From Pseudomonas helleri (GTDB lineage: Bacteria; Pseudomonadota; Gammaproteobacteria; Pseudomonadales; Pseudomonadaceae): 64,000 nucleotides of DNA. Location of the stretch: assembly GCF_001043025.1 (NCBI RefSeq), contig NZ_JYLD01000004.1, positions 1 through 64,000 on the forward strand. Reading direction: 5' to 3'. Below are positions 28,447 through 35,466 of the stretch, piece after piece; within the stretch, counting starts at the first letter, position 1; each line of letters begins with the position of its first letter. The translations under genes and the position numbers were made by a program. A model generated the notes under the pieces. The model worked only from the letters and a program-made list of their open reading frames with translations, did no database searches and had not been told where the DNA came from.

Positions 28447-29484
28447 TCAAGAAGATTTATTCCACTCTGCACAAGAGCGTCTAAAGTGCAGGAGTTTTTG
28501 TTCTAACGTACTCGTGAATTTTGGCGCAGAGGTAGACCATGACTTGGCAGGAATACGTTTGCAAATTTGATGATCCTCATCAAATACTTGACGATTAATT
28601 TGAGCACTAGAGGTAACAAAAGAAGATGTAATTTCTTTATATTTGGGCTCACTGTTTTTCACTGGATAAAGCCGACTGGTAAAAAAAGAAGACTGCGAAT
28701 CTGAAGAGGGAAAAAAACTTTGCATCGAATACGAGTAACCATACGTAGAAGAAATCATTGAAAATGGAAAAATAAAAATACTCATATACCCTTGATAAGG
28801 CTCTGTTACCGAATAAAATCGATTCAAGCTTCTAAGACGCTTGGCAACCTTTTCATCTTCAACTGGTGAATACCATATTGAATTCTCGCCGTAAAACTCA
28901 TTTTGACCAACACCTAAATTTAATGTTGCAAGCGTATTGGTATGTATTAACGGTATATGATAAGGCTCTAGAGCATTTTCTAGAGCAATGGTCCAATCAC
29001 ACTCAAAAGGGTATCTGTTAAAGTCTGCACGACTATCAATATCACCTCCAATCCTAACAAGCAAATCACTGATAACAGGCCCAAGTTGCTCGTTTAGGGT
29101 TGTATGCGGCTTTATAGCAAAAAACACAAGCTCACCGATAACTTCCAGTTTAAACTCATTGAGCCGGGCACTGGCAATATCACAGCCTTGAAAAGTCTTA
29201 ATACCTGCCACATTGACTTTACCGCGAGTGTAACTCCAGCCATGGTAAAGACACTTTACCATTTGATTACCATAGTCTTCCGTAAAAAAACGAGCTCCAC
29301 GATGAGGGCATAGATTATCGAACGCTACAAGATTTCCTTTGTCGTTAATAACAACCACTTCAAAATCTTGTATCTCAAAAAGTACAAAATCTCTATCATT
29401 CGCCAACTCAGACATGTGGGCAATTGGATGCCAATAAGACCGTACTAAATCATCAGCAATTTTAACAGAATCCAACACTGCCAT
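28447..29484 (-). CDS. Rieske non-heme iron oxygenase (catalytic subunit type)
   Basis: A 345-residue oxygenase with an N-terminal Rieske 2Fe-2S domain (Cys59, His61 in CPHRG; Cys78, His81 in CLYHGW) and the mononuclear iron site EPYHIPLIH (His176, His181), with a likely third carboxylate in VFDEDHQIC. Such enzymes hydroxylate, demethylate or desaturate a substrate using electrons from a reductase; no reductase gene is nearby. Its place between an ACP gene and a KAS III gene suggests that it oxidises the sugar or its acyl group. It is rare in O-antigen loci. The ribosome binding site is weak. Confidence 0.87.
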   Translation of the reverse strand: MAVLDSVKIADDLVRSYWHPIAHMSELANDRDFVLFEIQDFEVVVINDKGNLVAFDNLCPHRGARFFTEDYGNQMVKCLYHGWSYTRGKVNVAGIKTFQGCDIASARLNEFKLEVIGELVFFAIKPHTTLNEQLGPVISDLLVRIGGDIDSRADFNRYPFECDWTIALENALEPYHIPLIHTNTLATLNLGVGQNEFYGENSIWYSPVEDEKVAKRLRSLNRFYSVTEPYQGYMSIFIFPFSMISSTYGYSYSMQSFFPSSDSQSSFFTSRLYPVKNSEPKYKEITSSFVTSSAQINRQVFDEDHQICKRIPAKSWSTSAPKFTSTLEQKLLHFRRSCAEWNKSS

Positions 29485-29582
29485 CTTTTACGCTCACATA
29501 GCCAATATAAAAAATTTCAGAATATATATCCGCGCAACACACCTTATAAACTAACACTCGTGCTGCACGCAAAAATCAAATA

Positions 29583-29602
29583 CCCGGAAAATTATTTCCG
29601 GG
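29583..29602 (-). terminator. Hairpin between the ACP and Rieske genes
   Basis: CCCGGAAA and TTTCCGGG form a perfect 8 bp stem with a four-base loop. On the minus strand it is followed by TATTTGATTTTT, like a weak intrinsic terminator, 40 bases after the ACP stop codon. Since the O-antigen operon continues beyond it, it may be a partial terminator that sets the dose of distal genes. Confidence 0.55.
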
Positions 29603-29641
29603 CTTGATAACTTAGCGCTCACCTCTTTTTTAAAGTTACAA

Positions 29642-29857
29642 CTATATGGTAATAAGCGCCACAATATCTGACACTTTCACGCACTCATTCAACTTTTCTG
29701 CTGAAAGTGTTTTATCCAAACGTTCATCCGCCAACGCCATAAAGGTAACGACAGCAATCGAGTCCCACGCCAGATCTGCGAGTGTATCGTCAAGGCTCAC
29801 CGTCCCTTCATCTGCTTCCATTGCTTCTTCGATAAGGTTCAGAATTTTTTCTTGCAT
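29642..29857 (-). CDS. Acyl carrier protein
   Basis: A 71-residue acidic four-helix protein with the phosphopantetheine site WDSIAVVTF (Ser33). The usual DSL is DSI here. It shares a strand and operon with two KAS III enzymes and a ketoreductase, so it is probably the dedicated carrier on which the acyl group is built. I start at the ATG at 29857 (MQEKILNLIEEAMEAD) with AGGGAA upstream; the longer frame begins inside the sugar transferase gene. Confidence 0.88.
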   Translation of the reverse strand: MQEKILNLIEEAMEADEGTVSLDDTLADLAWDSIAVVTFMALADERLDKTLSAEKLNECVKVSDIVALITI

Positions 29858-29867
29858 AGCATTTTCC

Positions 29868-30485
29868 CTACGATTTATCAGTAGTACGTTTTTGCTCAAT
29901 GGACCCGGTGAAGGCTTCCATAGTCGCGTTATTTTCCTGCGAAATGCCTTCTTTTATAAGCACTTTTTTTATGGTTAGAAAAAGAATTTTTATATCGAGC
30001 CATAGCGTGTGGTTGTCGACATACCAGACATCAAGCTTGAATTTCTCATCCCAACTTAAACTATTACGTCCATTGATCTGAGCCCAACCTGTTACGCCGG
30101 GCTTAACCTCATGCCGTCTTCTCTGTTCATCCGAGTAAAGCGGTAGATATTGCATCAGCAAGGGCCTAGGTCCAACTAAACTCATATCCCCCTTCAAAAC
30201 GTTCCAGAGCTCTGGCAGCTCATCCAGACTGCTCGAGCGTAAAAAACGTCCAAGAGGTGTCATCCGCTCACTGTCTGGGAGAGGCCGACCGTTACTATCG
30301 ACCGCATCACGCATAGTTCGAAATTTGATCATGTGAAATGATTTCCCGTGCAAACCTGGTCTTTCCTGTTTAAATAACACAGGAGACCCAAGTTTTTTGC
30401 GCACCCGCCAAGCAACTATAAGAATTACAGGAAATAGTATTAATAAACCAATTAGCGAAAAAACAACATCGAACAGCCTTTTCAT
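29868..30485 (-). CDS. Initiating sugar-phosphate transferase (PglC type)
   Basis: Monotopic phosphoglycosyl transferase that moves a sugar-1-phosphate from a UDP sugar to undecaprenyl phosphate, starting each O-antigen repeat. The 205-residue protein is the short, PglC-like form: a single N-terminal re-entrant helix (KRLFDVVFSLIGLLILFPVI), KFRTM, the catalytic Asp-Glu dyad in SSLDELPELWNVLKGDMS, VGPRP and the KPGVTGWAQINGRN motif. PglC uses UDP-di-N-acetylbacillosamine, which fits the WbpM/aminotransferase/PglD set here. The ATG at 30485 has AGGTGG 5 bases upstream. Confidence 0.9.
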   Translation of the reverse strand: MKRLFDVVFSLIGLLILFPVILIVAWRVRKKLGSPVLFKQERPGLHGKSFHMIKFRTMRDAVDSNGRPLPDSERMTPLGRFLRSSSLDELPELWNVLKGDMSLVGPRPLLMQYLPLYSDEQRRRHEVKPGVTGWAQINGRNSLSWDEKFKLDVWYVDNHTLWLDIKILFLTIKKVLIKEGISQENNATMEAFTGSIEQKRTTDKS

Positions 30486-30507
30486 AAATACCACCTAGAA
30501 AAGCATA

Positions 30508-31407
30508 CTAAAATAAAAAAAACAGGATAAATACGAGAGCCCGGCTTTCTTTTTTATTTCTACGAAACTTGGAAGCCAACTTGGAAAGATATATCTTATC
30601 AAAAAATGAGTTTCTTTTTATGCGATCAACAATAGTAGCGCACTTTATATCCGCGCCTGATTTCTCAGCGATCCAAAGGATGTTTTCGCGATACCAACCA
30701 CTCCGTAAAATTTTAAGTCTAGCCAGAACTCCCGAGAATGCACCCATTGCACCGTAAACATTATTAGCATGTTGCCGATAAAAAATATGAGCCTCTTTGT
30801 CGAAGACCCAATGAATATCATTGGTTCTGCACAGCGCATATATCAACCAATCATGAGAGCGCCCCCTGTATGATTCTATCGCTGCTATTTTTTCCTGAAC
30901 TAACAAGCAAACATCGCGAGTTAAAACATAAGTACACCCAGCAGAGGCCCCTTGAAAGAGATAATCAAACTCTTTCTGAGATTGACTCTTATCAATATAA
31001 CCAGCTTTTTTCATGGCATTATCATATGAAACAAGATTTGACGAATATCCACCCGCCTCCTCCAACTGCATAGTCTTTAAAGCAGCCTTTAACTTTCCAG
31101 GGGCCCAAACATCATCTTGATCTGCAAGGCTAACGTGGGTAAAACCCTGATAGTCTGAAAAACTAATAAGCTTAAAAAAATTGCCCGCAGCCGAACCCGT
31201 AAAATCACCAAAATTATCCACAACAGTTACATTTTTATACTTAGACGCAAATAAATTCAGTATATCTACTGTATCATCCGTTGAACCGTCATCACGCGCG
31301 AACAAATGCCAATCTTTATGCGTTTGAGCAATAAAAGATTCCAACTGCTCCTCGATATATAGCGAACCGTTGTAGGTAGCAAGCAAAATAGCAACTTTAC
31401 AATCCAT
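30508..31407 (-). CDS. Glycosyltransferase family 2
   Basis: A 299-residue GT-A enzyme with the family signature at the start (VAILLATYNGSLYIEEQLES), ARDDGSTDDT and the metal-binding LADQDDVW. This subgroup includes rhamnosyl- and other O-antigen transferases, some acting with dTDP sugars, which would fit rmlA/rmlC upstream, but the donor is not proven. It is the only ordinary glycosyltransferase in the locus. The ribosome binding site is poor. Confidence 0.87.
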   Translation of the reverse strand: MDCKVAILLATYNGSLYIEEQLESFIAQTHKDWHLFARDDGSTDDTVDILNLFASKYKNVTVVDNFGDFTGSAAGNFFKLISFSDYQGFTHVSLADQDDVWAPGKLKAALKTMQLEEAGGYSSNLVSYDNAMKKAGYIDKSQSQKEFDYLFQGASAGCTYVLTRDVCLLVQEKIAAIESYRGRSHDWLIYALCRTNDIHWVFDKEAHIFYRQHANNVYGAMGAFSGVLARLKILRSGWYRENILWIAEKSGADIKCATIVDRIKRNSFFDKIYLSKLASKFRRNKKESRALVFILFFLF

Positions 31408-31452
31408 AGTATTAACACCAAAAATAAAAATACATTTTATTCACTAATAACA

Positions 31453-32448
31453 TCAAGGTTTAACATTTCTGAAAATATCATAAAACATCAGACCAAAAAA
31501 AACCAAACCTAACAACAGGTCCACTTGACTATATTTACTATCAGGATTACCACTAAACATAAACGCGCCTTTAGAAACTACGGCCGCGCCTAGAACATAA
31601 GCAGAAAACCTGATACCAGCGACCTCACTTACGGAAAAAGCAAATGCCATTAGAAGCACAGCAGCGGTAAGAAAAACTTTAGTTCTTATATCTGATTGCT
31701 CATTAAACAAAGCCGTCCAAGAAACAAACCAAATAAGCAATATAAATATTTTCTTAAGAATAGACGCATTCTCTCCTCCTTGAAAATACACAGACCTTAT
31801 CCCAAAATCATAGTGAGACATAAAGCTGATCAACAAATATGATATCTGCTGAGAAAACACAATAAGGACCAACGCACCTATCATCACCCAACGAAGAAGC
31901 CCTGCTTGTACTGTTGGAAACAATCCACAGAACATGCAGACCATAGCGTACAACATTATCATCACAACAGCTGAGTCATGAAAAGCTATCGAAACCAATG
32001 ACAAAATAAATACCCGTGGTGTTAATAACTTACCATGCGAGGCAAGATAGGCTATAACAATATACGCGGGAGCCGCTCTTAAAGCTGTTGTCAGCAATAG
32101 CGGTGAAAGTGCCAATGTAAAAAACAACCAACCACGTTGCTGCTGTTCATTTGCATCTCGCATTAAGACGTAAACAAAAGCAAAATAAAAAAGTTGGACT
32201 ATTAATGCCAGACAATCGACAACGTGCTCTGCACTGTCAAAAAAACCAAAAGGATTCTTTAAAATATAACGTGAAACCCACTCTGCGGCATATTCATCAG
32301 GCGACCTGAGATATCCGCCATTTTTCACTAACGTCACATAATTACTATAATCCGGAAATCCAGACCCACCAATATAATAATAAACACCCAAAACAAAAAA
32401 GATCACCAATAAAAACATAGATCTATTTGTATTCACTATGTACTGCAC
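31453..32448 (-). CDS. wzy: EpsG-like O-antigen polymerase (Wzy)
   Basis: Integral membrane protein of 331 residues with about nine or ten hydrophobic helices. The early GFPDYSNYVTLV segment and the conserved LLTTALRAAPAYIVIAYLAS stretch match the EpsG family, which acts as Wzy polymerase joining undecaprenyl-linked repeat units in the periplasm. I start at the GTG at 32448 (MQYIVNTNRSMF), preceded by GGAGGGG; an upstream in-frame GTG would run through that site. AT content is high. Confidence 0.8.
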   Translation of the reverse strand: MQYIVNTNRSMFLLVIFFVLGVYYYIGGSGFPDYSNYVTLVKNGGYLRSPDEYAAEWVSRYILKNPFGFFDSAEHVVDCLALIVQLFYFAFVYVLMRDANEQQQRGWLFFTLALSPLLLTTALRAAPAYIVIAYLASHGKLLTPRVFILSLVSIAFHDSAVVMIMLYAMVCMFCGLFPTVQAGLLRWVMIGALVLIVFSQQISYLLISFMSHYDFGIRSVYFQGGENASILKKIFILLIWFVSWTALFNEQSDIRTKVFLTAAVLLMAFAFSVSEVAGIRFSAYVLGAAVVSKGAFMFSGNPDSKYSQVDLLLGLVFFGLMFYDIFRNVKP

Positions 32449-32490
32449 CGCCCCCTCCCCACCAAAACGCACAATTATTTCAACATATAC

Positions 32491-33189
32491 TTACGCTTGG
32501 AAACTATAAAAAACAACCACCACACCAAGCACCAATACTAACTGACCAATCAACTTACCCGTTATAATGCTTGCCGCACACTTTATTTCATTACCAGCAT
32601 CAAGCGCTTTAAAAAATACTCTATCAACATAGGTAAACATTATGATTGAAGCGCAAAAATTCAAAAGCTGTCCTGTATAGGCAAGAGTCATTCTTATCTC
32701 AGGATACTTCATACTCAAAACAAACGGCATAACAATTGCCAAATTAATTAGAAGACTAACCAACACTGAAAAAAAAGTAACTTTTGAAAGATAGTCAAAG
32801 TCTATACGCCACCAGTATTCTTTTTTCCCCAAAGCCCCAAACACCCCTGTAAAACCAAGAATTTGTATGTACTTCAGTGGTTTGGATGCATATTGAGATT
32901 TACACACAAATATTATTAACAACAACCCTACGCACATAGAATAGCCAAACATGGCAGGCACACCAATAGTGGTAACTTTTTTCTCTAACAATAAAGATAT
33001 ACCAAAAACAGACACCATGTTCATGATTCGAGCAAGGTATTGAACCCAATTTGCAATTGCTAGTACCTGCGTAGTGCCATCCACGTTTACTCTGGCTCTA
33101 ACCATTACGGCATATACATCAAAAACTTGCGCACCCACCAACGTCAAAATGACTAACAACTCGAACACAAATACAATATTAATATTCAT
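32491..33189 (-). CDS. Amj (DUF2837)-like membrane protein, candidate lipid-linked repeat flippase
   Basis: A 232-residue protein with six or so hydrophobic helices. The first part (ELLVILTLVGAQVFDVYAV followed by VRARVNVDG and ANWVQYLARIMNMVSV) resembles the lipid II flippase Amj family, in which an N-terminal helix is followed by a conserved Arg-rich segment and a Ser/Arg-Asn motif. It sits where wzx is expected, beside the polymerase, and no 12-helix Wzx exists in the locus. I therefore infer a role in moving undecaprenyl-linked sugar across the membrane. The family match is by eye and needs a profile search. Confidence 0.55.
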   Translation of the reverse strand: MNINIVFVFELLVILTLVGAQVFDVYAVMVRARVNVDGTTQVLAIANWVQYLARIMNMVSVFGISLLLEKKVTTIGVPAMFGYSMCVGLLLIIFVCKSQYASKPLKYIQILGFTGVFGALGKKEYWWRIDFDYLSKVTFFSVLVSLLINLAIVMPFVLSMKYPEIRMTLAYTGQLLNFCASIIMFTYVDRVFFKALDAGNEIKCAASIITGKLIGQLVLVLGVVVVFYSFQA

Positions 33190-33239
33190 CACTAACTCTT
33201 TTTTTATTCATCACCAACCTGCTTTTTATGTCATAATTT

Positions 33240-33800
33240 TTATTTAAACAGACTATCCAACGATACTTCTGCCACTCTATCTTTTTCACTCACAATAACG
33301 TTCTCCATCGCCGGCCACTCAATACCTATACGGCTGTCGCTCCAGAGTAAAGAGCGCTCAGAGGATTTATTATAATAATTAGTCGTCTTGTAAAGGAATT
33401 GTGTATTATCCTCAAGAGATAAAAACCCGTGCGCAAAGCCCTCAGGGACCCACAACATCTTTTTATTGAAGTTACTAAGTTCAACGCCTACCCATTTCAA
33501 AAAATATGGTGACTCAGGGCGAATATCAACTACCACATCGAACGCAGCACCCTCCACAACTCTAACAAGCTTACCTTGAGAATACGGTGCTTCTTGATAA
33601 TGTAAACCTCGTAGAACACCTCGCTTTGAACTCGAGTGATTATCTTGTACAAAAGGCCCGGCCGCCGGTAACCCTAGAGCTTCTAAATTATTGGCAAACA
33701 CCTCTTCGTTAAAACTCTCCATAAACCAACCACGGTCATCACTGTACACTGCAGGTTCAATAATCAACACATCAGGAATATCTGTACGGAGAATTTTCAT
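33240..33800 (-). CDS. rfbC: dTDP-4-dehydrorhamnose 3,5-epimerase
   Basis: Epimerises dTDP-4-keto-6-deoxyglucose at C3 and C5 on the route to dTDP-L-rhamnose. The 186-residue cupin has the expected IIEPAVYSDDRGWFMESFNE, the catalytic His in VLRGLHYQ, DNHSSSKRGV and WVPEGFAHGFLSLED, and a tyrosine pair near YKTTNYYN. The ATG overlaps the rmlA stop codon (TAATG). No rmlB or rmlD is in the window. Confidence 0.95.
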   Translation of the reverse strand: MKILRTDIPDVLIIEPAVYSDDRGWFMESFNEEVFANNLEALGLPAAGPFVQDNHSSSKRGVLRGLHYQEAPYSQGKLVRVVEGAAFDVVVDIRPESPYFLKWVGVELSNFNKKMLWVPEGFAHGFLSLEDNTQFLYKTTNYYNKSSERSLLWSDSRIGIEWPAMENVIVSEKDRVAEVSLDSLFK

Positions 33801-34690
33801 TATTTATCAGTCTCGGATAACAACTTTTGCAGATACTGCCCATACCCGGTTTTTTTCAATTTCTCAGCCTGCTCACCCAATTTTTCAGGCGTTATCCAGC
33901 CGCTGTTAAACGCAATTTCTTCCAGGCAGGCAACTTTCAAGCCCTGACGGTGCTCGATGGTGTGCACAAAGTGACTGGCCTCAAGCAATGACTCATGCGT
34001 TCCAGTATCCAGCCATGCAAAACCGCGCCCCAACATTTCTACTTTCAAGCCGCCTTGCTCAAGGTAGGTACGGTTGACATCTGTAATCTCTAGCTCGCCT
34101 CGTGAAGACGGCTTAATGCTTTTTGCGATTTTCACGACGTCGTTGTCATAAAAATACAGCCCTGTGACTGCATAGTTCGATTTGGGTTTGGCGGGCTTTT
34201 CTTCAATACTCAGCGCTCGACCATTGCTGTCGAACTCCACCACACCAAAGCGTTCTGGATCTGAAACATGATAGCCAAATACAGTTGCACCCGATGTCTG
34301 AGACATGGCTGAACGCAGGTTGTCCGAGAAATGTTGACCGTAAAAAATATTGTCGCCAAGGATCAAACAAACTGAATCATTCCCGATGAACTCATCGCCT
34401 ATGATGAATGCTTGAGCCAATCCATCGGGGCTAGGCTGCTCTGCATAACTCAGCTCGATACCGTACTGACTACCATCGCCTAACAACTTCTTGAAGCATG
34501 GCAAATCCTCTGGCGTGGAGATGATCAAAATCTCGCGCATTCCTGCCAGCATCAACACCGACAGAGGGTAGAAAATCATTGGCTTGTCGTAGATAGGCAA
34601 CATTTGCTTAGACACGCCCAAGGTGAGCGGATGCAATCGGGTGCCTGAACCGCCAGCGAGGATGATGCCTTTACGTTTAATAGTGGTCAT
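33800..34690 (-). CDS. rfbA: Glucose-1-phosphate thymidylyltransferase
   Basis: Makes dTDP-glucose from glucose 1-phosphate and dTTP. The 296-residue protein has the nucleotidyltransferase loop [42 protein letters not shown] and [16 protein letters not shown]. It is the first gene after the ops element and overlaps rmlC by one base. Sequence composition is closer to the flanking genome than the genes downstream. Confidence 0.95.
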   Translation of the reverse strand: MTTIKRKGIILAGGSGTRLHPLTLGVSKQMLPIYDKPMIFYPLSVLMLAGMREILIISTPEDLPCFKKLLGDGSQYGIELSYAEQPSPDGLAQAFIIGDEFIGNDSVCLILGDNIFYGQHFSDNLRSAMSQTSGATVFGYHVSDPERFGVVEFDSNGRALSIEEKPAKPKSNYAVTGLYFYDNDVVKIAKSIKPSSRGELEITDVNRTYLEQGGLKVEMLGRGFAWLDTGTHESLLEASHFVHTIEHRQGLKVACLEEIAFNSGWITPEKLGEQAEKLKKTGYGQYLQKLLSETDK

Positions 34691-34769
34691 GTCGCGAGCA
34701 CTTCCTTAACTTTTTGTTCGCCCCCTCCCCCTACATCTACATGTTATGGGTTGGACTAATCTGAATAAA

Positions 34770-34781
34770 CACGCTACCGCC
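34770..34781 (-). promoter_or_regulatory. ops element (RfaH recruitment site)
   Basis: The minus strand reads GGCGGTAGCGTG, identical to the classical ops/JUMPstart core that pauses RNA polymerase and loads RfaH. It lies 80 bases upstream of the rmlA start and downstream of an rfaH-like gene, in the untranslated leader of the O-antigen operon. Confidence 0.88.
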
Positions 34782-34850
34782 CCAGGATTAATCGTTGATC
34801 TCCTGAGAACGGTTTTCATTAACGATATAGTGGGCTCAGCCCTGATTTAC

Positions 34851-35378
34851 CTACAGAGTAGAAATACTCGTGACAGGCAAACTGATCTGCTGCTGACGAT
34901 TCATTAAGTTGATGAGCAGAATGACCCGCTCCTCGCCGTCCATAGACATGAATATGGACTCAATACCCGCGAAGCCTTGGTCAAGAATGGTGACTTTGTC
35001 GCCAGCATTAAATTTGGAGATGACGTGCGTGTCTGCACGTGATTGTAGTTGAAGGATCAACTCGTGACTGACGGCCAAAGGTCGCCCGCCAAATGCAACA
35101 ACCCGCGCGACTCCGCGGGTTGAGCGTAATGGTGCCCAGTTGGCGCCTTCCGGCATGTTGATAAACAGATAGCCAGGGAACAAAGACTCTTTAACGCAGC
35201 TCAGCTGACCACGTAGCAACTTTTCACGTCGGCAAACTGGGCGTGAACATTCGTAGCCTTGGCGCTGGAGATTTTCCTCTGCACGTTCGTCTTGTTTGGG
35301 CTTGCATTGCACCAGGTACCAGTCATCAGATTTCGGCGTGCTGGGATCAGGCGGTACAGGGGTGTTTGTTATTTGCAT
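34851..35378 (-). CDS. rfaH: Transcription antiterminator RfaH
   Basis: NusG paralogue that binds RNA polymerase paused at ops sites and lets it read through long cell-surface operons. The 175-residue product has the NGN domain (WYLVQCKPKQDERAEENLQRQ, SLFPGYLFINM, LRSTRGVARVVAFGG) and a C-terminal KOW domain (FNAGDKVTILDQGFAGIESI). The exact ops site 70 bases downstream strongly supports RfaH over NusG. I place the start at the ATG at 35378; this leaves about 20 residues before WYLVQC, and upstream in-frame ATGs exist, so the start is uncertain. Confidence 0.9.
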   Translation of the reverse strand: MQITNTPVPPDPSTPKSDDWYLVQCKPKQDERAEENLQRQGYECSRPVCRREKLLRGQLSCVKESLFPGYLFINMPEGANWAPLRSTRGVARVVAFGGRPLAVSHELILQLQSRADTHVISKFNAGDKVTILDQGFAGIESIFMSMDGEERVILLINLMNRQQQISLPVTSISTL

Positions 35379-35466
35379 GGGGACTTCATTAATGGGTTCA
35401 TCCGTGTTTACCATTTTGCTCTGCATCTGCGCATGGTAAGCCACTGGGTTCTTATCATGACTGCAA

